Source: Haloplanus sp. HW8-1 (lineage in GTDB: Archaea; Halobacteriota; Halobacteria; Halobacteriales; Haloferacaceae). From it: 64,000 nt of DNA. The DNA is taken from the NCBI RefSeq assembly GCF_023703795.1, contig NZ_CP098519.1, forward strand, positions 1-64,000. The letters are read 5' to 3'. Shown piece after piece: positions 1 to 9,981 of this stretch; the first letter of the stretch is position 1; every line of letters starts with the position of its first letter. The notes beneath the pieces are model-generated. The model ran no database searches and was not told where the DNA came from. It saw only the letters and a program-made list of their open reading frames with translations. The position numbers and the translations under genes are program-made.

Positions 1-16
1 TATATAGGCTATTCTA

Positions 17-172
17 TAATAGAATACTATTTTAGAATAGTATAACTGGAAGAGATAGTATTCTATCTATACTATTCGCGGCAGATTTAACTTGAGGGGA
101 GTTGATACGCTGAATAGCATGAGTGGCTCAGATAGCAAGAATAGCATAGATAGAACGAATAGCCCAAATAGC
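17..172. repeat. Partition-site-like repeats upstream of and inside the parA start
   Basis: ATAGAATACTAT occurs at 19-30 and in inverted orientation at 55-66, and again downstream of the operon at 1466-1477. A second unit, GAATAGC, occurs at 112-118, 139-145 and 157-163, with variants GATAGC at 131-136 and AAATAGC at 166-172, so the array runs into the first codons of ParA. Clustered repeats beside parA are typical of plasmid centromeres or autoregulatory operators. That role is inferred, not shown. Confidence 0.6.
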
Positions 173-1057
173 CCATATGATTCGGTACAGACCGATGGGA
201 ACTCTCGGGCTGTTTCGGTGTGTATGCTGAAGGGAGGCGTCGGCAAATCGACGATTGCGGTCAACCTCGCCCGACAACTGGCCGCACACGAACACGATGT
301 CCTCCTCATCGATCTTGACCCGAACGGCCACGCGTCCGTGGGGCTGGGGTTTGACGACCAGTACCACAACACCGAGGAAACCATCGGCGACGTCTTCTTC
401 AACGATGCTGACCCGACTTCAGTTGTCTACGATACCAGCTATGAGTTCGATATCCTCCCGTCCAGCGAGGACTTAGAACAGGTCGAGCGGGAGATCGTCG
501 TCGGCGACGTATTCCAACCCTCTGCGCTGCTCAAACGGGAAGTCGTCGACCCACTCCTTGGGGACACGTACGATTATATCGTCACAGATTCGCCGGCGTA
601 CCGATCCCGACTCACGGACAACGCGCTCGTCGCGACGGCGAACTTGGTGCTTCCGCTCGCCCCGGGGAACGAGGCGATGGCCGGCTTGGAGCGAACCATC
701 GAGCGACAGATCTCACCGCTTCGGCAGCATATGGACGTCGACGTTCTGTCACTGGTTCCGAACATGTTGAGCGGCCGTATCGACCAGCAGACTCAAGATC
801 GACAGCTCCTCGAACGTCTCAACTCGCACGATAACCTTCAGGACCGCATCCCGAATTTCGCGAGAATCACGGACTGGGAGGCTGTCGACGCCGGCGATCT
901 CAAACCCTCACCGGGCATCCGGGACCGAACCAGCATCACGAAGGCCTATGGCGAGCGCAAACCCCTGCTGGACTACGACCCTGACTGTGACCAGTTGCAG
1001 TGTTTCAACGAGTTGGCGCACATCGTCGAGGCAGGTGAGGTGGTCCGCCATGTCTGA
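119..1057 (+). CDS. parA: ParA/Soj-family partition ATPase
   Basis: This is a 312-aa MinD/ParA-family P-loop ATPase for plasmid segregation. The deviant Walker A KGGVGKST lies at residues 38-45, followed by the switch-like LIDLDPNGHAS and later VTDSPAYRS. I chose the ATG at 119; an in-frame TTG at 92 would add nine residues encoded within the repeat array. The first ~30 residues are rich in Asn and Ser because GAATAGC repeats are translated. The gene overlaps the next one by 8 nt, so the two are probably co-translated. In the family, ATP-bound ParA moves plasmid DNA with a centromere-binding partner. The flanking repeats suggest autoregulation. Confidence 0.9.
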   Translation: MSGSDSKNSIDRTNSPNSPYDSVQTDGNSRAVSVCMLKGGVGKSTIAVNLARQLAAHEHDVLLIDLDPNGHASVGLGFDDQYHNTEETIGDVFFNDADPTSVVYDTSYEFDILPSSEDLEQVEREIVVGDVFQPSALLKREVVDPLLGDTYDYIVTDSPAYRSRLTDNALVATANLVLPLAPGNEAMAGLERTIERQISPLRQHMDVDVLSLVPNMLSGRIDQQTQDRQLLERLNSHDNLQDRIPNFARITDWEAVDAGDLKPSPGIRDRTSITKAYGERKPLLDYDPDCDQLQCFNELAHIVEAGEVVRHV

Positions 1058-1451
1058 CGACGATCCGTTTGCCGACCTCGGGGAGACACTCGAAGATGAA
1101 CCGGACGACGAACCCCAGGATACGGATGACGCGTCTGGATCGGGAGGCGACGAAGAGACGCCCTCTCAGGAACCCGTCGAACGACGAAATCCGATGACCG
1201 ATTCAGCGTTCAGCTATGAGGCCGCCAAACAGCGGCCTTTCTACGCCAGGGAGGCTACGATCGAGGACTTCGATTCTTGGTTGAAGTACGAACTGGAACG
1301 CGAGCTCAACCAGCAGGGCTACCAGAACATCGTCGTTAGGGAGATGACTGATGCTCTTCTCCGAACCGTCGTGGAGGAAGATCTCGTAGACGAAGTGGCC
1401 GAACGATTCGAACAAGCCCGCGAGTCTGCTTCTTCAGAATCGACTGAATAG
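1050..1451 (+). CDS. Small acidic partner protein of ParA
   Basis: This 133-aa protein is encoded by the cistron that overlaps the parA end by 8 nt. The N-terminal ~50 residues are very acidic and look disordered. The C-terminal half (from about FYAREATIEDFDSWLKYELE) looks helical and could be a small dimerising or DNA-binding domain. I see no ParB HTH or clear ribbon-helix-helix signature. Its place after parA and before the second copy of the 12-bp repeat makes a centromere-binding role plausible, but this rests on context only. Confidence 0.7.
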   Translation: MSDDDPFADLGETLEDEPDDEPQDTDDASGSGGDEETPSQEPVERRNPMTDSAFSYEAAKQRPFYAREATIEDFDSWLKYELERELNQQGYQNIVVREMTDALLRTVVEEDLVDEVAERFEQARESASSESTE

Positions 1452-1515
1452 CGTACTATTCCAAAATAGAATACTATTCTACAATACCCCAGCAGCAACC
1501 TCAGAATAGTCTGAT
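1452..1515. repeat. Downstream copy of the parA-flanking repeats
   Basis: AATAGAATACTATT at 1465-1478 matches 18-31 exactly. Related half-units TACTATT and GAATAG lie on either side. The repeats therefore bracket the parA operon. The stretch from 1516 to 1737 is AT-rich, holds no gene, and probably carries the promoter of the next gene. Confidence 0.55.
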
Positions 1516-1737
1516 TCCGCCTCTATATGGTGGACTCAGTTGAGACCCATAACCTCGGAGGATATATTTGATGTGTGCCTTCTATTCAACAGATGTTGTG
1601 CTGTTCAAAATCCGGAGTAAGAGTCAGTACTGGTTCTCAACTCATTTATTAACGATTTTAATAGATATTCATTTGTCAATAATGAATACATCAATCTACT
1701 ACCTGTGAAACCCACTCTTAGGCTGTAAAATCTAGTT

Positions 1738-4700
1738 ATGGGCAATTACGGCGATACTCTCAAATTGGTCCAGAATAGTGAATTATATAACAAGATGAGT
1801 CCGGAACCCACGTCTCCCGACTACGGAGCCGACGCGTTCCTCGCGCGGCTGGCGATAGAAGGTCCAGCACCGATCCTCGCCGCAGAGGCCGCCACCGGAA
1901 CCGTCGTGGCGGTAAACGAGGCTGCGACCGAGCTGTTCGGTCGCAACCGCTCTTCGCTTATCGGGATGCACCAGACCGAACTTCACCCTCCAGAGACTGA
2001 GACGCGCCATCAAGAAGGGTTTCAGGCAGTCCAAGACGGGCGGGAGAAACACGTCCGCGCCGACGCGGAGGAGCCGGTAACGATTCTGCGCGCCGACGGG
2101 TCGACGGTGCCCGTCGACGTGAGGTCAACGACGTTTACACACGCGGGCACCGAGTACGTCCTCGGAATCTTCCAAGACGCCAGCGAACGCATGGAGAACT
2201 TGGCTCGGCTCGAACAGCAGGCGGCCGCGATGGACCTGACGACCTCCGGTATTGCGTTATTAAACGGTGACGGTGAGTACACGTACCTCAACGACGCCCA
2301 CGTCACGATGTTCGGGTACGACGACGCCGAGGAGCTGCTCGGCGGGACCTGGCGGCAGATATACGCGGACGACGTCATCGAGCGAATCGAAACCGAGGTT
2401 CTCCCGGTCGTCGAGGAGACGGGGTCGTGGGACGGAGAGTTGGTCGGCGTCAAACGGGACGGCACGCCGATTACACAGCGCGTGTCGCTCGCACAGCTTC
2501 CCGACGGGGGAATCACCTGCGTTAATCTCGATCTCACCGAACAAGAACGCCGACTCCGTCGCCTTGAGGAGACACGTTCGCTTGCCGAAGAGCTGATGAC
2601 TGCAGACGATTACGAGGACGTGATCGATACTGCGATCGAGGGAGTGACGGAGATTATTGATCGGCCGTTCTCTGGGTATTGGGCACACGAACCTGCTGGG
2701 ACGGATACAGCGAATCCGACTGGAACTGCGGAAACCGCGACTGACGTGCTCGTTCCGGTGTCTGTCTCCAGTAGCGGAGCGTCGATTGTCGAGGAGGTAC
2801 CGCCATTTCGCCCCGGTGAATCGCTTGCGTGGGAGGCGTTCGATGCTGGGACGCCGGCATACTATCCGAATGTCGCCGCTGAGGTGGGCGTTCACAACCA
2901 GGACACGCCAATCGGTACCGAATTTATTGTCCCTATCGACGACGATGGCGTGTTTCTCGTCGGATCGCCGGAAACGGACAATCTCAGTGAGGACGAACGC
3001 GAGCTCATTTTGATCGTCACACAGTACCTCCAGACGGCAATCGAACTCGTCGCGCAGCGACGTCAACTACGTACTGCGCGCGACCGCATAGCGTCAGAAC
3101 GCAATCAGCTCGAACGTGTCATGAATACAGTCCCGCAGCTGATATTCGCGAAGAACACCGACGGCGAATTCTTGCTCGCGAACGAAGCGGTCGCTGACGC
3201 GTACGGTACCACCGTCTCGGATCTGATCGGTTCGACTGATGCCGACTACACGGCCGAGCCCGACGAGGTGGACGCATTCACCGACGACGATAGACGGGTG
3301 ATTGAGACCGGCGAGCCGCTCCATCGCACCGAGGAGACGCTGACCGACGCCGCGGGCAACGAACGGGTCTTAGAAACGTGGAAAATACCATTCAAGCCGG
3401 CCGACAGCGATGAGGACGCGGTACTCGGCGTCGCCAACGACATCACCGATCTCACCGATGCGCGTGACGAACTCGACCGGCAGCGCCGGTTGACGAACCT
3501 CTACGCCGTGAGCAACCGCGTATTCAAATCAGCGGATCCGGAAGACGCGTTCGACGCGTGCGTCGAGGCGGTCGCCGACGTGGTGACGGCCGACGAGATC
3601 GCGATATACGATCGCAATACGTCAGAGGGGGAGCTGGTTCGGCTCGCGACCGCGGGAGACAACGCCGACTCACGTAGCCGACGGCGAATTCACCCGGGCG
3701 AGACGGACCTCTGGCGAGCGTTCACCGAGTCAGACACGTGCTGGCTCCCGGCCGACGCCGTTATCGAGGTGGACGGCGCGGCCGAGAAGCGGGCACTCGT
3801 CACGCAGCTCGGTGAGACGAGCCTGTTGAGCGTAGTCGTCGACGAACGGGACGAGACGTTGGAATCGTTTATTGGGGCGGTGAGCCAGCAGGTCTCGGCA
3901 GCACTCACACAACTCCGCCAGGAAACGTCGATAGCGGGGCTCTCGAATGATGTCGCCAGGACCCAGCGGCAAGCGGACCGCTACCAGAACCTGTGGGAGG
4001 GAGTGGTCGACGCTATTGAAGCGATCGTGACTGCGGAGACGTCGGCGGCAGTGCGTGAGGCGGTTGTCGACTTCGGCGATCGTGTGGCGGAGTACGCGTT
4101 CGTCGGGACGTACGATCCGGTCACAGAGCGAATTTCCCCGGTCGAAGTGTCCGAGGCTGGTGGACCGTCGAAGCTGTACGAAAACGACGGGCAGGCGTTC
4201 CCCGCGATCACCGCTGCCTCACAAAACGAACCAGAGCGTGTCGTCGATGGACAAGAGACTGGGGGAAGTCACGGCGAGTGGCTTAACCGACTGCTCCATT
4301 TCGGCTACCGGGAATCGCTCGCGGTTCCAGTGAGCCATTACGGGACCGTCCACGCCGTCGCTGAGTTCATCAGTACAGATGCCGAGCGCTTCGCCGAACC
4401 AGAACGCCAAGCAGTTGGTGCGGTTGCGGACGCCGCCGGAATGCGCCTGTCAACGCTTGAGTCCGCGAGCGCGTCGAACGCACCGATCGCCTTCGACCTC
4501 GAATGTCAGGATCCGTCGCCGCTCTTTCCGGGCCTCTCGACGTCCGGTACAATCGTCGTCGAACACGTCGCGCTAACGGACAGAGAAAACTTTCACCTTA
4601 CCGGTCGCGTCGACGGCTACACCGAGACCGCATTTCGTGACTACGTCGCGGCGACGCCGGGCATCGAACTAGACAGCATCGACTCGATCGACAGCAGCGT

Positions 4701-5139
4701 CCACGAGATTGCTGTGCGGATGAGAGATACACCAGACCGGTCGCTAGCCTCGGTTCGCGACGTACTCATGCGGACAGACACACAACTGAGCAGTGTCCGT
4801 TCCCGCCCGAACGCTGACGTGTTGGAGTTCTGGACCACGGACCCGGGAGTAATCGGTCGGGTCCGCGAGGAGTTGTCTACCGTCTCAGATTCGTGTCAGC
4901 TCGTCTCGAAGCGCCATCTGTCCGGGTCAACCGGTAGACGCGACGAGTCGGCCGGGAATACAGAGTTGACGAGCCGACAGCAGGAGATCGCCGAAACAGC
5001 GCTCCAAGAAGGATACTATGATGATCCGCGGGGTATCAACGGTGCCGATCTCGCCGACCGGTTCGACGTGTCTTCGTCGACGCTCCACCAGCATCTGCGC
5101 GCCGCGGAGTCGAAGATCATCCGCGGCTTCTTCGAGTGA
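1738..5139 (+). CDS. PAS/GAF multidomain regulator with Bat-type HTH
   Basis: This 1133-aa cytoplasmic protein has no visible membrane segment. An N-terminal PAS domain (about 25-135) is followed by a second PAS (~150-265), a GAF-like region, a third PAS (~455-570), two further GAF-like regions, a BAT-type regulator domain (~915-1060) and a C-terminal HTH_10: LTSRQQEIAETALQEGYYDD then DLADRFDVSSSTLHQHLRAA. This matches the haloarchaeal bacterio-opsin activator (Bat) class, in which sensory domains drive a transcription factor without a kinase step. The stimulus cannot be read from sequence. The start could also be ATG 1795, just before the first PAS domain. Confidence 0.85.
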   Translation: MGNYGDTLKLVQNSELYNKMSPEPTSPDYGADAFLARLAIEGPAPILAAEAATGTVVAVNEAATELFGRNRSSLIGMHQTELHPPETETRHQEGFQAVQDGREKHVRADAEEPVTILRADGSTVPVDVRSTTFTHAGTEYVLGIFQDASERMENLARLEQQAAAMDLTTSGIALLNGDGEYTYLNDAHVTMFGYDDAEELLGGTWRQIYADDVIERIETEVLPVVEETGSWDGELVGVKRDGTPITQRVSLAQLPDGGITCVNLDLTEQERRLRRLEETRSLAEELMTADDYEDVIDTAIEGVTEIIDRPFSGYWAHEPAGTDTANPTGTAETATDVLVPVSVSSSGASIVEEVPPFRPGESLAWEAFDAGTPAYYPNVAAEVGVHNQDTPIGTEFIVPIDDDGVFLVGSPETDNLSEDERELILIVTQYLQTAIELVAQRRQLRTARDRIASERNQLERVMNTVPQLIFAKNTDGEFLLANEAVADAYGTTVSDLIGSTDADYTAEPDEVDAFTDDDRRVIETGEPLHRTEETLTDAAGNERVLETWKIPFKPADSDEDAVLGVANDITDLTDARDELDRQRRLTNLYAVSNRVFKSADPEDAFDACVEAVADVVTADEIAIYDRNTSEGELVRLATAGDNADSRSRRRIHPGETDLWRAFTESDTCWLPADAVIEVDGAAEKRALVTQLGETSLLSVVVDERDETLESFIGAVSQQVSAALTQLRQETSIAGLSNDVARTQRQADRYQNLWEGVVDAIEAIVTAETSAAVREAVVDFGDRVAEYAFVGTYDPVTERISPVEVSEAGGPSKLYENDGQAFPAITAASQNEPERVVDGQETGGSHGEWLNRLLHFGYRESLAVPVSHYGTVHAVAEFISTDAERFAEPERQAVGAVADAAGMRLSTLESASASNAPIAFDLECQDPSPLFPGLSTSGTIVVEHVALTDRENFHLTGRVDGYTETAFRDYVAATPGIELDSIDSIDSSVHEIAVRMRDTPDRSLASVRDVLMRTDTQLSSVRSRPNADVLEFWTTDPGVIGRVREELSTVSDSCQLVSKRHLSGSTGRRDESAGNTELTSRQQEIAETALQEGYYDDPRGINGADLADRFDVSSSTLHQHLRAAESKIIRGFFE

Positions 5140-5329
5140 CAAACGGTTGTGAACTACTACTGAGACACGGACATATTTGGTATCTATTCTGTCTGCCACA
5201 TATCTTCGGGCGTAGAAATAGTATTGACACTGAAAGATTAGCAAGTATGACCTCGGGACGGAATAACGCGCTGCGGCTCTCGATGAAGGGCCCTCTATAC
5301 CCGATACCGCCGCGGGCGGGTGAGACTGA

Positions 5330-6256
5330 GTGAGCATCCAGCCGTCTGAGTTGACTATGATGGTGTACGAGTATCTGAACCGGCCCACTGAACCCACCCC
5401 GACTGCGACGAGTGAAGACCGTTCGTCATGGGTCGACTCTTCCGTCTACGTCGACGACTACGGGAACAAGCTAGTTGACCGGCTTCTCGCAGCCGAAAGG
5501 CATCCCGGTGAGGCCTTCGAAGCCGTTTTACACCCGTCTCCAGAAACGATCGCACCGGCTTTCATCACCGATGTTGCGGTCCACTACGACGACATCGTTG
5601 GATTTGCTGCGCCGAGCTCCCAATTATATGATGACCTCTTTTACGCCATGTACGCGGCGATGACCGAGAAGGGCGCGGTGTTGACGACGAAGTACCCACG
5701 CCATGAGGTTCGCTCGCGGCTCTCGACGATGGACCCTCTCGTCATCGATTCTACCCCTGGTGCCGAGACCGACGGCGGTGTTGACGTCGCGACTACCGAC
5801 TCCGGACCGGTCCGATGCGGTGACCTCACTTCACTTGGGGTCGCCGCCGAACGCGCGACGACGCAGCTCGCGACGGGTGATCGAACGGGAACATTCGCGA
5901 TCGCGACGTTGACCCAACTGCTGGCGCATCATGACTCAACTGCACTCGATAGGTTCCTCCACGAACTGGTCGGCCAGTGGCGAAATCAGGGCGTCGGCGG
6001 GCTCATCCACCTGCCACCAGCGAGGGACATCGACGGTTCCAGCTGGTTTGGGTCGGCACACTTCGATTACGTTATTGAGATGCGAACCGACGACGGCCAG
6101 ATTGAGGCGCGAGTGTGTGGGAAGCGAGATGTTGCCCCCACATGGCAGGTGGTTGGCTCGGCGCCGTGCTCGGATAGTGAAGCGTCGGCCCAAGCAGTGG
6201 ACCGACAGCCTTCCGGAATAGTCGATGAAGACGGCGGCGAGTCTACCCCGGAGTGA
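5330..6256 (+). CDS. Haloarchaeal GvpD/KaiC-like (DUF7504-like) protein
   Basis: This is a 308-aa soluble protein starting at GTG 5330 (an ATG at 5357 is possible). It shows alternating strand/helix stretches such as FAIATLTQLLAHHD and GVGGLIHLPPARD, which resemble the core of RecA/KaiC-fold proteins, but no intact Walker A motif. Haloarchaea have many such P-loop-less proteins near sensory genes, annotated from memory as DUF7504. It lies between a Bat-type regulator and a histidine kinase, so a signalling role is likely. The biochemical function is unknown. Confidence 0.6.
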   Translation: MSIQPSELTMMVYEYLNRPTEPTPTATSEDRSSWVDSSVYVDDYGNKLVDRLLAAERHPGEAFEAVLHPSPETIAPAFITDVAVHYDDIVGFAAPSSQLYDDLFYAMYAAMTEKGAVLTTKYPRHEVRSRLSTMDPLVIDSTPGAETDGGVDVATTDSGPVRCGDLTSLGVAAERATTQLATGDRTGTFAIATLTQLLAHHDSTALDRFLHELVGQWRNQGVGGLIHLPPARDIDGSSWFGSAHFDYVIEMRTDDGQIEARVCGKRDVAPTWQVVGSAPCSDSEASAQAVDRQPSGIVDEDGGESTPE

Positions 6257-6389
6257 ATACGGTACTGTTACCCGACGAGTCCGTGTCACAACCCGGCCTC
6301 GGTTGCTGGGTTTCGGATCGCTGACCCTCGTTGTGAGACGGGGCTTTGCCGACCCTTCCACACGCCTCGCAGTTTGTACGGTATGCCCC

Positions 6390-9300
6390 CTAGGACATCT
6401 GCCCGGGTGCGGCTAAACCCAGATTACGGTTTGCTGACGACGTCGGAACGCGAAGCACAACTTCGGTACCTGTGTCGGTCACGTCGACGTCGATCTCCCC
6501 GCCGAGTACCGAGACTAACATCCGAATCAGCCAGATCCCGAGCCCAGAACCGTGCTGTAACGGCGTCTCTTCGCCGGTGACGAGTACCTCCCGCTCGATA
6601 TCTGGCATGCCAGGCCCGTCGTCGGCCACGACGATCTGGAGCCAGCCGTTGTCGACCTGTCTCACCGATACGTTGACGTACGGGTCTTCTCGGTCTCCTG
6701 CGGCCACCGCGTTCTTTATCACCTCGGTAACTGGGTGTGTAAGCCATCGTGAGACTGTCTCGTCGGTCGCGTCGACAGAGACAGCGATCGTTGCGTCCGA
6801 GTGGTCATCTCGTACCGCCGTTGCGGCCGTTTCAGTGACCTCAGCGATGTTAACGCTCGACTCGTCGTGTGGTATCTCCCGTATCGCGCGATCGATCACC
6901 TGCATTTTGTTCGTAAGTCGTTCCCATCCGTCGAATATACGCGTCAGTCGGCGGAGATGATCTTGACGACAGTCAGCGTCCGGTTCCTCGGCGAGCATCG
7001 TTGTCCATCCCACGAGCTTGTTTAAATCGTTGCGGACGTTGTGTCGGACGACCCGCTGGAACACTTGTAAATGCTGTCGCTGTCGCGTCTTCACGGTGAT
7101 ATCCTTCCCCTCAACGGCGATCAGCGTGATTTCACCAGCGGCGTTACGAATCGGCTTGAACGATACGTCGATGCGTGCGAGACCATCTGGACCCTGTAGT
7201 TCTCCTTCGGTCTGGACGAGTTCACCGTCACCCGCGCGGTTGACCGCCTCACAAACCGTGAGTCCGTGGTTCGGATCAAGGTTCAGCCACGGGAATTTGT
7301 CGATTGGTTCACCAACTATAGTCGACCGATCCACACCGATGCGTGTAACCAGCGTATCGTTCACGTCAGTCACGATTTTATTGGGGCGGACTAACGCGGT
7401 AAACTGGTGCGGGCTGTTAAACACTGCCTCCAGTCGCCGAGTGTACTTCTCGCGTTCAGAGATATCGATGAACAGCACATCGGTACCTACGACTTCGTCG
7501 TCGACGGTGCGCGGGATCGCCCGTAACAGACACGGGACCGTGTCGCCGTCCGTCGTCACGAGCGTGCGTTCCGCAACGGTAAGATCGCCGCTAAGCGCGC
7601 GTTCGTAGCCGTCTGTTTGGAGCGAATCGGCCGAGGTATCGTCGTAAAACTCACTGAGCGGCTGTCCAACCACCGCTTCGCGCTCGTACCCCAGCGCGTC
7701 GGAAAACGACCGGTCACAGGCCTCAATGACTGCTTCGCCGCCAACGGCCCGAGTTTGAACGAACAGCAGCGGGCCCTGATCAAACAGTTTCGACGCCCAT
7801 TTCACACGCTCGGAGCGCTTCGTCGCGTCTCGCCCCATCGCCAGCACACTGGCAGAGCCATCACCCGCATCACTCACAACGGTGTGTAGATCTATCCACG
7901 TGACTTCGCTGTCATCCGTCCCGATTCGTATCGTCTCAGCAGCCGGGTCACCGGTCTCGATCGGGCGCCGCAGGGCGTCAGCGGCACGTTCGCGGTCCTC
8001 CGGATAAACTACTGCTTGCCATTCGTCTATCGTCGTCGGGCTCGCTCCGACCGTCTCTCGTAAAGTGGCGTCCAACGTGACTGTGTTGGTACTGAAGTCC
8101 CACTCACCGATGCCCGTCTCCGTCCCGCTGAGGACGAGTTCCAGCCGCTCAGTCTGGTTTCTGAGCTCTCTGATCCGCCGTCGTTGCTCGGTAATATCGT
8201 GTTGAACCCCGATGTAGTTTGTCACGATTCCGTTTGCGTCTCGAACCGGCGTCACGGAGAGCTTCGCCCAGTACGGTTCACCCCCCGCGGTGTAGTTTCT
8301 CAGCTTAGTTGTTATCGGTCGCTCGGTTTCGATCGCCGTACGGATTCGCTTTGTCGTCTCCGAATCTGATCCGGGGCCCTGGAGGAATCTCGGGTTTCGG
8401 CCGAGAGCCTCTGACCGCTCGTATCCGGTTAGCTGTACAAATTCCTCGTTAACGTACACCAACGGGTTCCCCGGTTGGGTTGGGTCCGTAATCTGGATGC
8501 TGGTCCCTGCTTCGTCCAGCGCCCGCTCTTTTAATGCGAGTTCGTGTTCCCGTGCTTCACGATCGCTCACGTCACGCACCGTACAGACCATTCGGGATGG
8601 GGTGACCATCGTCAGGGACAGCTCCGCCGGGAACGTCGTTCCATCTGGCCGACTTCCCGTTACTCGCCCCTGCCAGTGACCATCGCGTTCGAGCGCGTCG
8701 AAAGCTTCCTTCTCGATCCGTGCCGCTTCATCCGCAGCGTATAGCTCCCGCCAACTTCGACCGAGTAGCTCCTGTTTGCTGTCGAATCCGTACATATCGA
8801 CGTGCGTCTGGTCGATATAGACGTACGCCTCGTCGTCAAGGATGGCGACGCCATCGGCGGCGTCCTCGATCGCCTGTTGAAACGCACCGAGGCGAATATC
8901 CGAGGCGATCTCGCCTGTCGGGTCACGGGTCTGGGAGCTAATACGGTCGAGTGCCGCGGCGAGTGACCCTGCTGCTCGCTCGAGAACATCACGGACAGCG
9001 GCCTCGTCCAACGCGGTCGCGAGATCGTGGTGATCCCAGCCAACCGATAGCACACGCTCGGAATCGATCGGAACGAAAAGTTCCTGACGCGGAAGCCAGC
9101 GGTTATCATCCGGTGCGATTGGTCCGGCCACCCCGTCAGTTCGAACCGGCGCATCAGCCGTGAAACATCGCTTGATTAGAGCTGCGTCTGGTGAAGGGAT
9201 TCGAGCCGACCGACCCGTATGGCGTTCGGAACCGAACAACGGTGGGGACGGCTGTTCCGGCGATTGGGCATTCTCGGGGTTACTACCATGCTCGTTGCGG

Positions 9301-9449
9301 TTTCGCCACACGGTAATAACTGTGTCCCCCAGTGTGGTACGGACCGCAGTCAGTGTCCGATCAATAGCGCCACCTACTGTCTCTTCTCGGTTGAGATCGA
9401 TGCCGAGGTTGAACAGTGCGTCATCGGTCATCTCGTCACAACTGGTCAT
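6390..9449 (-). CDS. PAS-domain sensor histidine kinase
   Basis: This 1019-aa soluble kinase has a GAF-like N-terminus, PAS at ~190-300, a LOV-like PAS at ~305-425, further PAS units, an H-box (VVRHNVRNDLNKLVGW, His near 800) and an HATPase domain with N-box EVIKNAVAAG, G1 VADDGPGMP and G2 GSGLGIWLI. The LOV-like domain reads GRNPRFLQG near residue 349, where photoactive LOV domains have GxNCRFLQ, so the adduct cysteine is absent. Its start overlaps the upstream HalOD1 gene by 14 nt. It probably autophosphorylates and signals to an unlinked response regulator; none is encoded beside it. Confidence 0.9.
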   Translation of the reverse strand: MTSCDEMTDDALFNLGIDLNREETVGGAIDRTLTAVRTTLGDTVITVWRNRNEHGSNPENAQSPEQPSPPLFGSERHTGRSARIPSPDAALIKRCFTADAPVRTDGVAGPIAPDDNRWLPRQELFVPIDSERVLSVGWDHHDLATALDEAAVRDVLERAAGSLAAALDRISSQTRDPTGEIASDIRLGAFQQAIEDAADGVAILDDEAYVYIDQTHVDMYGFDSKQELLGRSWRELYAADEAARIEKEAFDALERDGHWQGRVTGSRPDGTTFPAELSLTMVTPSRMVCTVRDVSDREAREHELALKERALDEAGTSIQITDPTQPGNPLVYVNEEFVQLTGYERSEALGRNPRFLQGPGSDSETTKRIRTAIETERPITTKLRNYTAGGEPYWAKLSVTPVRDANGIVTNYIGVQHDITEQRRRIRELRNQTERLELVLSGTETGIGEWDFSTNTVTLDATLRETVGASPTTIDEWQAVVYPEDRERAADALRRPIETGDPAAETIRIGTDDSEVTWIDLHTVVSDAGDGSASVLAMGRDATKRSERVKWASKLFDQGPLLFVQTRAVGGEAVIEACDRSFSDALGYEREAVVGQPLSEFYDDTSADSLQTDGYERALSGDLTVAERTLVTTDGDTVPCLLRAIPRTVDDEVVGTDVLFIDISEREKYTRRLEAVFNSPHQFTALVRPNKIVTDVNDTLVTRIGVDRSTIVGEPIDKFPWLNLDPNHGLTVCEAVNRAGDGELVQTEGELQGPDGLARIDVSFKPIRNAAGEITLIAVEGKDITVKTRQRQHLQVFQRVVRHNVRNDLNKLVGWTTMLAEEPDADCRQDHLRRLTRIFDGWERLTNKMQVIDRAIREIPHDESSVNIAEVTETAATAVRDDHSDATIAVSVDATDETVSRWLTHPVTEVIKNAVAAGDREDPYVNVSVRQVDNGWLQIVVADDGPGMPDIEREVLVTGEETPLQHGSGLGIWLIRMLVSVLGGEIDVDVTDTGTEVVLRVPTSSANRNLGLAAPGQMS

Positions 9450-9981
9450 CTGTCTGTGTTGCCAGCGGTTCAGTCGAAGACGACTGCGCGGTCAGGTCGT
9501 CAATCGATGTCTGAATGGCCCAGAGTTGCTCCACCACTGCCCAGAGCGGATCGCCGAGTTCAGTATCCGAAGTGTTGCTAGCGGCGGTCCAGACGTATTC
9601 TTCGGCCTCGGCAAACGCCGCTGCCGCCGCTTCGAGAGCCGCTTCGGTCGATTGCTGTGCGCGTGCGTCGGCTGACAGTCTATGGTGTGCTGGCCGTGTG
9701 GGGAACGCGTCTGCGTCGACGACCTCGATCCATCCGTCATGTGTCACAGTCACGAATACATCGTCGTATCGAAACGAAAGGGTCCCCTCTTCAATACGCG
9801 TTGTTGAACTATCCGGACCACCAAACAGGAGGTTGATTGTGTCGGCGTCAATATATCTGTCGAGACGCCGGAGATTTTTCGCATCTGTATTTTTAAACTC
9901 GGAGACAGCAGTGAATACAGCGTCGAGTGCTGACCGAGTAGTCGTCGGATCAAACCGAGTAACTGACGAGTCCGAGTTCAT
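9436..9981 (-). CDS. HalOD1 output-domain protein
   Basis: This is a 181-aa protein when started at ATG 9981; an upstream in-frame start would add 22 unlikely residues. Residues ~40-100 carry the HalOD1 pattern (RYIDADTINLLFGG, then LSFRYDDVFVTVTHDGWIEV), a haloarchaeal output domain often linked to two-component genes. The C-terminal half is Ala/Glu-rich and helical. It overlaps the histidine kinase start by 14 nt, so the two are translated from one message and probably belong to one pathway. Confidence 0.75.
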   Translation of the reverse strand: MNSDSSVTRFDPTTTRSALDAVFTAVSEFKNTDAKNLRRLDRYIDADTINLLFGGPDSSTTRIEEGTLSFRYDDVFVTVTHDGWIEVVDADAFPTRPAHHRLSADARAQQSTEAALEAAAAAFAEAEEYVWTAASNTSDTELGDPLWAVVEQLWAIQTSIDDLTAQSSSTEPLATQTDDQL

